From Trichostrongylus colubriformis (lineage: Eukaryota > Nematoda > Chromadorea > Rhabditida > Trichostrongylidae), in NCBI GenBank assembly GCA_963978905.1, contig OZ022259.1, positions 50,300,727 to 50,364,726 on the forward strand: a stretch of DNA of 64,000 nt. The letters run 5' to 3'. The position numbers and the translations under genes are program-made. Below are positions 11,137 to 23,803 of this stretch, piece after piece (the stretch's first letter is position 1; every line of letters begins with the position of its first letter). The notes below the pieces were generated by a model. That model worked only from the letters and a program-made list of their open reading frames with translations. It made no database searches and had not been told where the DNA came from.

Positions 11137-11570
11137 GGTTGTGTCATGTCTGAGGATAGAGAATAACAATTCATTTAGTTTTCATCTTTAAAACACGAGC
11201 ATTACGGGAAATGCGATAATGGTGATCTTCAGAAGAGAGCCTGATGGAGTCCATCTGCACAGCACAACAATTATAGATTTATTTTTCTCGTCTTTTATAA
11301 AATGCACAAATGTGTATGGAAAATCAAGTGTGACCCCCACTGGGCAAATGTCGGCGCCTATCCATGTGGAGCAAAAAGTTCGGCAGATTTATAGCTCATA
11401 CGGCACCGTGCCTTTTTCATTTTTTTCGCTTTTTTCGTTCTAGGCAGTAGTCATCTTGTCTGTTTCCTTTGCCATGGATTTTTCCTTCGGGCCACTCTGT
11501 AAAAAGATGGTTTTTATAAGCAAATCATTTCGTATTGGCAAATTTTTTCTTCGTTGTTAAAAATATCATA

Positions 11571-14500
11571 CTACTTCCCACGAAAAAAGTTTTTCACCTC
11601 GATGCGATTCATCAGGCGTTCTCCAGCTCGGCTGATTATCGAGAAGAAAAGGAATCCAGTAAAAATTATTGCTACGCCGACACAAACTGAAATTAGCACA
11701 GTTATAAAATACGATTCGGTCAAAACTGGAGATGGTAAGAAATTTATTAATGTTTTTTCGGAACTGATGCACTTTGTTGTGTAGAAGATGTCAGTTTGAG
11801 AATTTCACTGTTTCCCTCAATGGCTTGTCCGGTCAAGGTCCCAACCAAAACACTGCTTCTTGATATGAATCCATTTCCTTTTCTTTGTGAACCACGGCAT
11901 TGATGTTAATTACAACTTTCTGTGATATTCCAGCGAGGTTGTTAGGTGGAACTTTCAATGACTGCCTGAAGTTTCGATCAGATCGTCTTCCACGAAGGTT
12001 CAGTTCACCACCGCGAGAGCGTAACGCCACCACTCTATTTCAATTACTGTCAGTGTCAGCTGCTTCTTGGACCATTTTTTATCTTCTTTCCACAACCTTA
12101 CAGAACATCTTACTTCTAGAACAAGCTTACTCAATGTGATCTCTGGCCGAGTAAGGAGAAAACCAATCACGGAAAGACCTTCCAGTACGTATATGAAACA
12201 GGCGAGTACCTAAATAGCCATGGAATAGAATGCTGTAGAATTCCTTCGCTAGCCAATTCAAATATGCCTACCTGTCTATGAAAATGAGATCCAAGGAAGC
12301 TGCCGAATGGTGCCAAAGTGACACCAACGGGAATGGAGACTTTGAGGTAATCGAGAGCGAGACTCGGCACATTAGCCTCCCATACAAGTCGATAGTACGC
12401 GCCTACCATAGAATTAAGACCTAAACTGCTCTTGAAATCAATATTTTTGAGCTGTTCAAACCAAAAACCCAGAAAATCTTATTGTTCGTTCGGAAGAGAT
12501 GCATGAATAGTGCAGGCAACATATACATACAGTAGCACTCTAAAGTATTCGGCCAAACACTTTTTGTCAAAACTTTTTTTCTACTTGACCAAATTTGACA
12601 AAATTTTAATATGTGGTGCCTGAACCTACTGCCAGCATTTCCTTCTACTTGAGTGGCGCTTGGCACTTTTCATGGTTTTTTACAAGAATTAACTACAAGA
12701 CCACCGAAAAAATAAAAGGCTTGGTCGAGAAAAAACGGCTTCCTTTACAAAAACAAAACGAGCAAGAATGACAGCGGCACAGCGGGACGGCACAAAAACA
12801 AAAAAAAATGCATTTAGCCACGTAACTTACACCGTTGAGCGCCAAATTAGTAAATTTAGTATGTATTGTCTCCAAGTATAACATAGACTAAAATTTCTCT
12901 TATCGGTCCAGTCGCAAAAAAGTTACAAGTGAAAACCCAAGTGATAAACCATTAGACCGAATACTTTTGAGCGCTTTGCATAGCATTTTATTTTTTTCAA
13001 AAAGAACTGTCTAGAATTTTTTCGCTTTTGGTCTATAGAAGCCACCGTTTCGTTCACTTGCTCGAGAGTCGTTCCTATAGTAAGATCGAATTTTATCGTA
13101 TTTTAATGTATTTTATAGTTTAAAAATGCAAGATAAAGATTTTATTCTAACACTTTTCATACTTTTCTTCCGAGGGTCTCGAGATAAGAGCTGATTAATC
13201 AGTTCCACTGTACACTTTACTGGCCAACTGAAAGCATGCTTCAAAACTGATACGAGAAAATGCAAGAAGAAATAGAAAGAAATTTTTTTTCTGAAAGAAA
13301 CAAACCCATTAACACTACAGTCGTAGGAGTGGCAGACTTTTCTGTTACTCTAAACAGCAATGTTATCATAGAAAATATACAGATATCAACACCAGATCCA
13401 GCAAAGGCAGTGAAAATTCCTGGAAAATTATTATTTTTCTTTGCTGGTGTCTCATGTGTACGGATCTGACGAAAGAAAATCGGAAACAATTTTGAGAACG
13501 CTGGGAAGGATTATAAGTTGTCAAAAATTAGTTGTAAAGACACCGGAAGGAGGGCAATTTTGGTTTACGGTATGGGAGGACGGTGGCCGCAATGCACACA
13601 CGGCACCTTGCCAAGCGTCAAAATTAAATTAATAATTAGGTTTTAGTTGTAATCACACTTTTTCTTACGCTTTCGCTTATTCCTCATTTAGTTGCCTTAC
13701 TTGTTTGTTGCTGTGTGTTGTTTCACTTACTTCACATCATCACCAATGAATGAAATACACTCTACGAGAAAACAAAGGACATCTCTACAGCGAACAACTC
13801 GGAAAGTCGGTGTGTGCAGTTCAAGTTATGCGATGCGAATACACCACAGCGTCGTGCTTTGAGTCTGGGTTTTTCCACCGGTTATCGCTTCTAACTTTGA
13901 ATGTTCGTTACAAAATAATCATTTCTTTGCATCTTCCTCTTTCTTCGGGTCCCTTCCGGTTCCTTTAAAAGGAAAAAGGGTAAGAATTGGAGTCGTTATC
14001 AGTTTCTCGGATACCACGCGCTGCATAAATTCTTCAAAATCGAGTTCTCCAAGACTACCCGACCGCTCACAGCAGTAGCAACGTAAAGGTAGTGGCTTGA
14101 AACTCAGATCGAAAGTGTAGCAGTATGGGAATATTTCCAATTCTATGACGGCTGGGTGCATGGCGCACGCCATAAAGATTGATCCGCTTATTTCCTTCAT
14201 TCTTTTACTCATTGAGAAAATCTCACAATCATCGACAAACCTCCAACAAATCCGGTGGCTACCAAAACCATTGCTTTCCATTGTGTGAAAGCCGGAATCT
14301 TTTTATAGGTTGTTCGTTTCTTTTGAGAATTCAGAATGAATAAAGCTATCGCAAATGAGGACCAAATAGAAACAAAGAGCATTTTCTTCTGAGCAGCATC
14401 GAAAAGTGGATCGAACTGGAAAGGAACAAATATAGAAATTTGTTTCCATTACAAATTGAATGACTTGATTTTCCTTGCTTAGTAACTGAATCCATTCAAA

Positions 14501-17216
14501 TCCACGGATGATAATGGGTGAAAAGTGGGTCTGTGCCGGGCTTTATTGTTTTGAGCTCAAAAGCAGAATCTTGGTCACTTCTAGACCAGCCCAACCCTAC
14601 AGGTCACGTCTTTTGATTGGTATAAAAGAAATTCAGGTATAAACATCCATTACTGATGGCAAACAGCCAGTAGAGGCCAATAAAATCTTTACACGTCAAA
14701 CAATAGTGTACTGCTGCCATGGGCCGATGTTTGAATACTAAGAGGTGGTTGAAATCTCGTAAAATCGCCCTTAACCCCTTTTTCCAGTATGGGCCGTACA
14801 AAAATTATAATGCTCACATATTTGAATCCAATTATGAGACCAGGAACAGAGCCGATTGTGCCAAACAGCACAGCTCGCTGTTCGATTTGTACACGCATAA
14901 AGACAATGACGAACATAGCACACATCATCCCTTGAAACAAAAAAATTTGCAATACGTAATAGAAAAAAATAAGTAAATTTTTAATCCCCTAAAAGAATAA
15001 GGGTAGATCACAGGTGATGCTGGAAAACCACAAAATTGATCGTAAGTGACATGTGTGACTAAAAATGTATTTCCAATCTCCAAAAGCCGAGCTTCGCTGG
15101 TTATGAAAGGTACCTGTCTATCTGATGGGCCCCGCCTATCTAGAAACTCCGCCCACAACTTCGCAGTCACTTTCAGTCCGTACTTCATGATGTCCATCAA
15201 CTCTTCTTATCCTCCTAATGTCTCACCTACTGACTGCATGAGTAGTGAGAAATCTCTGGCTGTAATAGGATCGATATGAAGTCCAAGAGTCATGAATGGG
15301 AATGCCACGGCTCCTCCTCCTTCAGAAGTCATTCCTGGATAGGTTATGATTACGTGACTGGCTTGGCAATAGAAAGAAGAAGTTTTACCTGCGACAAGAG
15401 CTCCTAGAATCATGATCAACGGCATTTGCCATCGTGTCTCGTATAATGATAGCCAGTCATATCTGACAGCTGTGAACCACCACAAAGTCTGAAATTTATT
15501 TTTTCAAAAACATGAAGGCTCACTAACACAAAAAAACGTGAATTGACAATTCCTAAAAAATGCTTCTAATGTTTGCTTGAAAATTCTTGCTGATTATTGC
15601 CTGTCAAAATGGAGCAAGCACAGCCTCAAAAGAGGTAGCTTCGATGCTGCGAGTGCATACATTTTGTAAGTGTCCAAGTTTGACTTTCCATAAATCTTGG
15701 CATGGTATTTACTTGAAATGTGTCAGTATCTTGCAACCAAAAGCAAGATATTAATTAACTTTATGAGGCAACTGTTTGTAAGTTTGAAATGATGTTCGGG
15801 GGATGTATCGCGATTATCTTGGACTGTTATAGGAAATCTCAAGCAAACATAAAAAGCAATTCTTTTTCAAGAGATGTCAATTCACGTTTTTTTTGTATTA
15901 GTGAGCCTTCAGGTTTTTGAGAAAACAAATTTCAGGCTATGACGAAAGGACAAGGCCGAAACTTTAACCGTATAAAGTTAATTAATATCATTGTTTTGGC
16001 TGCAAGAAACTATTATATAATTTTCATAACTTGAGACTTTCTACCTGGCCCCTTGTTCCACTGCGCTCACCTGCATGACGATGATTGGAAATGTGAACGC
16101 AATGTACTTGCGGTTACGAATCAGGAATCGTTCAATAATGTCGGCATCGGGAGGAATTTCTTGTATTGCTGACTCCTCCAGATGTTGCCCTTAAATAAAA
16201 GAAAAAACACTGCAGCTGTAAAAACCCGCATATTCACCATTATCACAAATAATAATTTTCTTTATGGCCTTCAACAGTGTTTACGGTTTCACCAGAGCTT
16301 TTTTTGAAAATCACAGACAATAGAAGCTAATCCGTAGCCGAATACAATAGAAATTAGATATAAACCCACAGCCACAGCGATGCCTCCTTTGAGGTTGTCG
16401 TTATCGTCGGCTTCAAACTCGCTTTTTATTTTTCATTTTTATTATGCTACGGGTTAGCTTTTATTGTTCACCTGCGGGATCGTCAAGAATCGGAGAGCCA
16501 ATGGAGAGCGTCCAGTCGTGAGGAGTGGTGGAGAAGGCAAGGGAAAGCCAGACAGATGAAAAAAGAAAAGTGAGTTTGAAGCTGACGATATCGACAACCT
16601 CAAAGAAGGCATCGCAGCGGTCGTGGGTTTATCCCCAATTTTTATTGTATTCGGCTACAGAATTTTCATATTCATAGGTCGTCACATAGGGGGATGTGAC
16701 AGCCTGTAATGAAGATATGAATATGGAAATGTGAATATAAAGAAATAAATAAGATCGTGTTTGAAGGTTAAGGGGGGCGAGAAGAAACTCTCTGAATACC
16801 TATAAGAAGTGGTGAGACACTAAACTGAACACAAGAGCATTTCTGCTTGTCGTAGTGCTTTTTGGAAGCACCTGACTTTCCTCGTAGAGTTCGCGACTAA
16901 TGAAACGATCCTTACAGATGGAAGCTTTCAGACCTGCACGAAATCTGCTTGTAGGCTTTATAGCCCCCCCCCCCCTCCTTGACTTGATCGCCGCTCCACA
17001 CTATGATATGTACCGATCCCACCGAAAAGTACTCATTATAGCATGAACGGACCCAGACTAACCTTCGAGAAAATACTTGCGGAAGAAGCTCTTCCGCGGA
17101 GGTGAATCTGAAAAGATTCAATGAATATAAAATTTTGCAGGGAGATCTCTCGTTAAAGAGGAGAAGTAGTGAGAGCAATTCCGACCTTCACATTCTTCAG
17201 CCACTGTTACGGTCAT
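11571..17216 (-). CDS. TauE/SafE-family membrane transporter, paralogue C
   Basis: Eleven minus-strand exons, all with GT/AG junctions and compatible phases: 17216-17186, 17107-17063, 16189-16071, 15488-15389, 15334-15227, 14930-14818, 14415-14241, 13419-13306, 12420-12272, 12209-12131 and 11686-11571 (stop TAG). The product is about 382 residues starting MTVTVAEECED. A short polar N terminus (FFRKYFLEG) precedes the first membrane segment. The first half has MTSEGGGAVAFPFMT, the Gly-rich motif of TauE/SafE proteins. The second half repeats the pattern with FAGSGVDICIFS and GAYYRLVW, then LAPFGSFLGSHFHR and the C-terminal LFFSIISRAGERLM. Family members are 8-9-span permeases moving sulfite, organosulfonates or other small anions; the nematode substrate is unknown. 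The intron at 13420-14240 holds a MITE fragment and the intron at 16190-17062 an inverted repeat. Exon lengths match paralogues A and D except the first, the 16.1-kb and the last exons. Confidence 0.9.
13538..13966. mobile_element. Truncated relative of the 805-bp MITE
   Basis: It starts TAA|AGACACCGGAAGG as at 749 and shares the internal words for the outer and inner arm. It is a partial copy lying in the intron between two exons of transporter gene C. Confidence 0.6.
16330..16660. repeat. Intronic inverted repeat in transporter gene C
   Basis: About 90 bases at 16330-16420 reappear inverted at 16563-16660 (shared words agtttgaag, gacaacctcaaag, gtattcggctac). A third fragment of the same arm lies near 16446-16470. 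Both arms translate into a hydrophobic peptide, which at first looks like a membrane exon, but comparison with paralogues A and D shows the flanking exons join without it. I read it as a foldback MITE remnant. Confidence 0.6.
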
Positions 17217-17264
17217 CACCTCAAATAAAATAATTAGTATAATCAGTGAAAATTAGGAAACGTC

Positions 17265-17829
17265 ATGGAAGAGCAACTTGAATACCACAACGTTTATAAC
17301 AGAAAAACCTTTTCCATGGAAAGGGACAATGCGGTGATTGCCAGGATAAACGGTGTCTTATGTATGTTCAGGGTACACCCAGTGTCGAGGGATCCTCGAC
17401 AGGGGAGGTCGTATTTGACCGTATGGGAGGGTGGGGGAAGGTTGTACCTTCCGAGGTCAGCGATAAGCACTGACATCTAAATTCTCAATAAGCAGATGAA
17501 AAACGATGAAGAAAGCAAAAAATACATTGCAAATATGCAATCCGGCAACAGTTACTGATATTGCAGGGGTCAAGAAAGGTAGGGTCATTCGGTCGCCGTA
17601 GAGGGGGGGGGGGGGGTCGTGCTGGGACGGCTGTTTTCCTCGCCACCTGCGAGTGCCGTGCTTATTTCAGTACTTCTGCTTATTATTGAATTGTTACCCA
17701 CACGCGATAAGCACAGTGAGGTTGGCGATGATAATGCTATTAAGAGTGGGGCAAGCTCACATTTTTCACCGAGACTGGGAATTAGAAAGATCAAGCGCAG
17801 TGGCAATGGCGTCGACTCACATTCGCACT
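17265..17829 (+). CDS. Possible two-exon gene head-to-head with gene C
   Basis: An ATG at 17265 opens MEEQLEYHNVYNRKTFS and reaches a donor at AAC G|GTGTCT (about 17352). A second exon from acceptor TTATTTCAG (17671/17672) to a TAG at 17829 continues in phase with a hydrophobic stretch and a charged tail. Between them lies a complete hAT-like MITE (17369-17660). Only about 48 bp separate this ATG from the ATG of transporter gene C, so either the true start is further upstream or the two share a very short control region. No family is recognised. A pseudo-exon produced by chance is a real alternative. Confidence 0.3.
17369..17660. mobile_element. hAT-like MITE with G tract (292 bp)
   Basis: It starts CAGGGTACACCC, carries the family's internal words (cctcgacaggggaggtcgta, gcgataagcactga), a run of about 12 G near 17603, and ends in CCTCGCCACCTGCGAGTGCC. 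No clean 8-bp duplication is visible. Confidence 0.6.
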
Positions 17830-19250
17830 AGTCGAGTCGTGCCCAAACATTTACCTTACATGAACGGTTAGCGCGTGAAGGTACTACTGTGACCTTTCAA
17901 AACTACTGCGGTTCAGCGATTCGCCTACGCACAGCATTGTACCTACCCAACACACATACAAATATCCTGACGTTCCTAGACAAAATTCAAACACACGGCT
18001 TGTACTGGAAAAATTGCCACTTTTGGGCTTAACAGTGTTTCTGCTACCGAATAATGTCCAGGTAAATATGCTTGTTCAGCGGAGGTGATGTAGTGACATG
18101 TGCCGAGCACTAGTACTCCCATGGTACCGGACTGAATCCTACATTAACCGCCTCCCAGATCAAAAAAGCCGTCCATCCTCGATGAATTGGTACCAGGCTC
18201 GTCTGGAAAGATAACAGCACTAATTTGTACATCGGATGGCCCACGCAAGTCATTGTGTAAGCCACATCGTATTCACCTGCCACCACGATTCTGAATGGAA
18301 CTAGAATGCGCGGCGCATCCCACAGAAAAGATTGACACACGTCGAAAACATTATCCTTTATCCATTGAGTATGCTTACTGCCCCCACCAGTTTTGCTATC
18401 GCTTGATCTCTCGAGAGGATGGAGAATTTCTCTACAAAATCTTCGCTAATTGGAATACAAAGAAGTGTAACAGCAGGCACGGTACCGGAAACGATGGTGG
18501 TCCAGACAAGATTCGCTTGTAAGTGCCGGTTTTGCCTAGAGGGTACAAAGGGTATTGCTTTTTGCTAGAGCGAAAGCATGCCTGAAATGTATGTCCTGAA
18601 GGAAGGGCATTCAAAAATATCGCGTGCATAGAAAATGAAGAGGTGTTGAGGAAATCTCAGGCATTCACTTCAGATGGATGTTCCAGATGCTTACACCGAA
18701 GTGTGACGTGGAAGTACCACTAAAGGTTGGTAACCCTTCTAATGCATGAACGGTGTCGCATACCCGTCAGGGGCCTATTTTCCCACTAGTGGTCACATAA
18801 TCATTCGCCCAGGAGCACTTTTTTTTACCTCAGTTGTTACATGGCTTTTCCAAAATTTCTTTGTGTACATCAAGTAATTCAAGTCCTACACCCGGGTATT
18901 TGAATGAGATGCTGTGCTACTTGGTTTTCAGGAAGAAATGAAAAGTAAGAAAAATAAGAAGCCAATATCATCGCAGGCAAATGTGTCACCAACAGGTCTA
19001 TCTTTCACTAGAACCGTTTGAAGTTTTTTTTCATGATTGGCAGCGTTTTAACAATTTAATTCGCTCTCAGCAGACGGTTAATTCTGATATGACAACAGCA
19101 ACGAGTCGCTCACTGGTTGCACGGAATTTCCTGTACAGAAAAAAATGAGTGAAGCTAATCGTGAATTAACACATGTATGGATGGATATCACTTCTGACGA
19201 ATTGGGATGTAGATAGCGATGCGGATACATTACAATATAGGACGAATATA
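17830..19250. other. No gene recognised
   Basis: Only a short dispersed repeat could be identified: 18262-18330 reappears inverted at about 61670-61737 (words ggatgcgccgcgcattcta and ggcaggtgaatacgat). Confidence 0.4.
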
Positions 19251-19791
19251 TTAGGTTGTTCGGAAAGAAATGCGCGTTTTTTTGTCCATCTATTTCTCTT
19301 CTACTACAGAAGATTTTGTAAAACAGTTTTGTCTGTTAGAAAGAGAATTTTATTGCGCATCTTTTGAAGTACTTTTGTCTATATCTACTTGTTTTTTTTT
19401 CAAAGAAAAAATTCAAAAAAGATTTTCAATTTTTTTTCAAAATTTTGAAAAAAAATTTCAAAAAAATGCAAGATTCAATGCGATAAGCGGTGAATATTTG
19501 TCGCCATGCGTATACTGTTTGCAGAAAGATTTGGCTGCATAAAGTGTCGGGCAAAGTTCCAGCGTTTAAAAAACGGTAATGAAAGCTTGGATGACGAAGA
19601 ACATGGAAGTCGGCCTCAAGTCGTTGAAACTTTTTTTTCTTTGAAAAAAACCAAGTAGACATAGACAAAGATATATGAAAAGATGCACAATAAAAATCTC
19701 TTTCTAATAGATTCAACTGTTTTGAAGAATCTTTCATAGTAGGAGAGAAAAATGGACAAATTCAACGCGCATTTCTTTCCGAACAACCTAA
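19251..19791. mobile_element. Deleted mariner element, 541 bp
   Basis: Inverted ends TTAGGTTGTTCGGAAAGAAA are flanked by TA on both sides, the standard Tc1/mariner target. The interior keeps a fragment of transposase at about 19540-19630 reading CRAKFQRLKNGNESLDDEEH, which resembles the helix-turn-helix end of mariner transposases (RWFxxFxxGDxxLEDxxRSGRP). The catalytic DDD region is missing, so the copy is non-autonomous. Confidence 0.85.
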
Positions 19792-21399
19792 TAATAGCAA
19801 GAGGGATTAAAGATGACCTTTCTGACGTCATTCAAGTCTTTTTTGGTATGTACCAGCTTTCTAATTCCCTTCAGGATCGTCGTGGCAGGTGGATGCGACT
19901 TTGACTATACAAAGACTTATGAAGGCATAGGGATATAAGCCCCGCTCCAGGCAAGGGGGACCGGGCACCATTTGTCATTACACGACCTCTGATTGAATAT
20001 AAGAATCACGAGCGGGCCTACTGTCGATTGTTCAAATCTCTCTCTGGGTTGGCTCAGTTTGGCCTAATTCTCATCACCTACATAAATCGCTTATGTTGTG
20101 GAAAAAAGGGAATTCTCGGCCTAGGAGCTAATCTCTGCACCAAAATGATTGACGAACTCTAGAAGGTGAAGGGGTGGCGTTCAACTGCCTTTGTTCGTGG
20201 ATGGAATTCCTTCCCTGTCACCCCCACCCACGTCTACGATGAAGTGATATGCCAAGCTTCCGAAGTCACCAAAATGGGTACTACAGACGGTACCACCGCC
20301 TATCACGAGAATCAAATAACTTTACCTTTTCGGATCTGATTGAGAAGTACGACTGTTTCACGATGAAAAAAGAAAAAAAGAGGAATCAAACGTCCGAGCC
20401 AATCTTGAGTAATCCTTGAGTTGGAGAGAATCAGCCTCCAGACGGATGGACAGCGAGGAAAACTGGAGAAAAGCGGAAACGAAGAACCATTTTTGAAGTG
20501 AAACATTCGAAATCATCTCCGAGAAAACGAGCACCGCAGACAGGCCAGGCTGGAGGCCAGTTATGGCGCAATCTTCATCCCATCGCTAGCCGTTGTAGTG
20601 AATTAGCATGACGTCTTATCGGATAGCGACAATCGGCCAACGAGATTCGATGGATTATGTGTGAAGATTTTCTTGTCATCTGAATGGGAAGTGCGACGAC
20701 CTTGTGTATTGATGTATGTAGGCGGTGGAACATAAAGAGGCTCCAATGTATCCGATTTTCTGCAAAGCAGAACCGTATCCCCAACAATTCGATGTCATGA
20801 ACCACTCCTATCGCAGATTGCTCACCTACTACCCAATTCTCTGGCCTCAAAAGAAATTATGGTCAAGTGAATGTAAAGCTGCACTGAGCGAAGGACTCTG
20901 AATCATTGCTTCTTAGTAGCAAAACTTTTGGTCCTTATTTTGAAAGAAAGGTGACTCAAATTTAATTACAAAATGATTGCTGCTGCTCGAATACAACAAA
21001 ATGCCGGACTGGTTCGAAACCACTGAAATCAGCAGCGGAAACCGGAATTCTTACTGAAAAATTTGTGCTTGGGGACTCATGATGTCGAATATCCTATGTA
21101 ATAGGCGCCATTCAGGACTGGAGAGGAGATTAAATGAGTATTCTTGCATATATTCATGGGTAGTTGGTGCGGTAATTTGCCCATGGGATGGAAAGTCTGT
21201 TCACGGTTAGGAAGAAGTTTAAAGGCTCCGTGAAGGGTAAGGAGAAGTGAAAACTGTGAATATATGTTCTCTAAAAACAAACATTCCACTACAGAAGAGG
21301 TGATGTGTGGTGATAGTTGCGTTGAAAAAATTCGGCTTGGGATCTTATTACGGTCCCGCGGCACAGCCACTCGCGCTACCGTTTATGGCCGATCGTTTA

Positions 21400-22870
21400 A
21401 GGACTCATAGATGTCAAAACAGCACTGGACATACTTCGAGCTCTCACAGCAGCCAACTGCTCGTTGATTTGTGACTTCTACAGAAGAGAATACAAATCAT
21501 TGGAACCAGGGTAGATATTTTAGGCGCACAACAGTTCATTTATAAAGAATCTATTAATCAATTCTCTATGAAGGGAAACCATGTTCGATAGCGATGAACC
21601 ACCTGAGCATTGAAATTAAATCAATCAATTCATTTATAAAGAATCAATTTATTATGGAATCAATTTGTAATCATTTCCATAATCATTTTCACGGCGCAAA
21701 TGTGGCATTATCTCGACATCTGCATCACAGGATAAGCCCGTAAAAGAGAACCGAGAAATGCAGCCGCACTCTGCTGAAATGAGAAAGAATGCATGCGGTC
21801 GAAGAGGACTGAGAAGGTGGACGTAAAGTCGTTAAGTCCAAAAAGTTGTTTAATGTCTAGCTGAAATTCAGGAACAGTTATCGTTTCCACAGGCGATGGC
21901 AAGGTGAGTATCCCTCTATGAGGGACGTGGAAATTACGGCTGTATTATCGTGGCCGCTTTGGCGCGCGACGAGATAATGCGAGATAGGGGTGCCGTAAGG
22001 GTCGAGCCCTGAAGCGATTACGACTAAAATAAAGCGATTACGACTAAAATAAGGCGTAATGCACCGTCATAACTTCAAGATCTATTTAATACTGCACGCA
22101 TAGCTGGCACCATCGCGTCGTACACCAGACGCCGCGACGCGAATTTTCTGTCCTGTGGCATACACCCTAAGGTTCCAAAGTCGACGACCAGGGGGAATTC
22201 TGAAAGTAAGGAGAAAAGCGCGATTCCACGGAATAAAGTTGAAGTTGATAAACCTGAGAAAATCATAGCCTCTGCTAGCCATCGTACAGTGAAGGATGCT
22301 CTTGCTTAGATTCTACTTCTTAGGACACAAAAAATGCGTGGCGTACCTTGAAAAGACTGGTGATTTATTTTGATCGTAACCCTCCTGAGTCCTTCATCAC
22401 TTCTCGTTCTCCAACCATTCTATAATATATTTATTGGTAGATGCATTGCACTAATGCACTGGTACCCTGTATCACTGCATTGGTGCAAGGGTCTTAAAAT
22501 GTCCCCCTAGTATTTACCAACACCTATGCGGTATTTCCCAATATTATTTTATTCGTTCTTCAATTATCGAGGAATTCAGCGGTGTTGTTCATTGTCATAA
22601 TGAATTACAGAACGTTACATTACGTGCATTGCAGTTCACTTTCCAGTGACGTCATAGCCGTACGGTCTCTCGGTCGACGACCGACTGGTTTTTATCCACG
22701 GCGTGTGTGACCGCGAAGCAGACCAGACAGACTCGAGTCAAGCCCATCAGATTAGGGATTATTCCCAGGATCTGTTCATGTTGAAAAGCACTCTGAAAAA
22801 ATGAAATGCTGTGTACAGAATTCGGAGACGCGGTGTGTGTGAAAGAAATGAAATCGTTCAAGCTACTAAA
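21400..22870 (-). pseudogene. Decayed minus-strand gene fragments (copy 1)
   Basis: Exon-like pieces homologous to those at 44646-46300. One contains GLTRVCLVCFAV after acceptor TTTTTCAG (about 22796). Another is an equivalent of the acidic exon with an early stop. A final piece reads SQINEQLAAVRARS. Compared with copy 2 it has lost one acceptor AG and contains a truncating stop. Family not recognised. Confidence 0.4.
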
Positions 22871-22879
22871 GTGTTCCAA

Positions 22880-23803
22880 ATACTAAAAGTCAGAGAGTTG
22901 ATAATTTTCTTAATATGTTGTTAGCATAGTGAAGGAGCACAACATCTTTGATTCCAGTTATATTCATGAAATGATCATAGTTGCGAAATTGCGACGGCGA
23001 TAAATGAATGATGTATTATCCCTTTATTTATCAGCATCAGACTGTCTATACAAAGTCTTGCGATAAGGATAATATCATTCATATTGCTTAGTTATGGATT
23101 ATGGATCTGGTGGATAGTGAATTTTTGCTTTTCAATGACTGCTGTGATAGAACACTTTGCCACGCGATAACTTTACTGCCAGACCTCGAACTTGGGTAAT
23201 TATATTGGAAATGACATCGAAATAACTAGACCTAAAATAATACAATTACAAATATAGCATATATATGTAGATATATACTTAAAAAGGTTGGAAAATCAAT
23301 ACAAATCAATAATGGGCAAAAAACTACCTGCACCAGATCGCATCAAAGCACCAGTGTGAGCACGAACTGCGCAAGTCAGAGAGCACTAAAGCATCAAATA
23401 TGAGCACAAACTGCACCAGAAAGCACCATAGCACCACATTACTGTACTGAAACAAGAGATTCAACTGTAAGGCAGGAAAGCACCAGAAAGAGGAAAGCGC
23501 ACCTGATCTGAAGAGCGAATTGTAGACTGAGGAGCATCCGTTGCGGTGTCGTGATTATACGCCTATCATATCCATTTTGAGCATCTCCGATGGAATTTTT
23601 GTGGAAGGCAAAATGGCCCAAAATCGCACCTAGTAACGGCGCAAGGTTATAGTAATGGGCGGCGGTAGTGAAACTTTTACCAAATTTTATTTAGTATCAC
23701 GTACTTTAATGACTGACGTGACAGAGAGATGCATATCAGATACTACATACATTTACAAATCTGTAATGTTGTGGTTACCGTTCATGTGCAATCATGTCAC
23801 TAA
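22880..23803. other. No gene recognised
   Basis: AT-rich, with a small cluster of gcaccag/agcacc words at 23325-23440 that reads like a degenerate short tandem repeat. Confidence 0.4.

Noticed and set aside
11900..12139. 79-codon plus-strand frame over a gene C intron
   Set aside because: It overlaps an intron and the end of the exon at 12131-12209 on the opposite strand, with no splice support.
16285..16420. Hydrophobic minus-strand reading upstream of gene C exon 3, at first taken as an N-terminal membrane exon
   Set aside because: It is one arm of an inverted repeat. The exons at 17063-17107 and 17186-17216 give a phase-consistent N terminus matching paralogues A and D.
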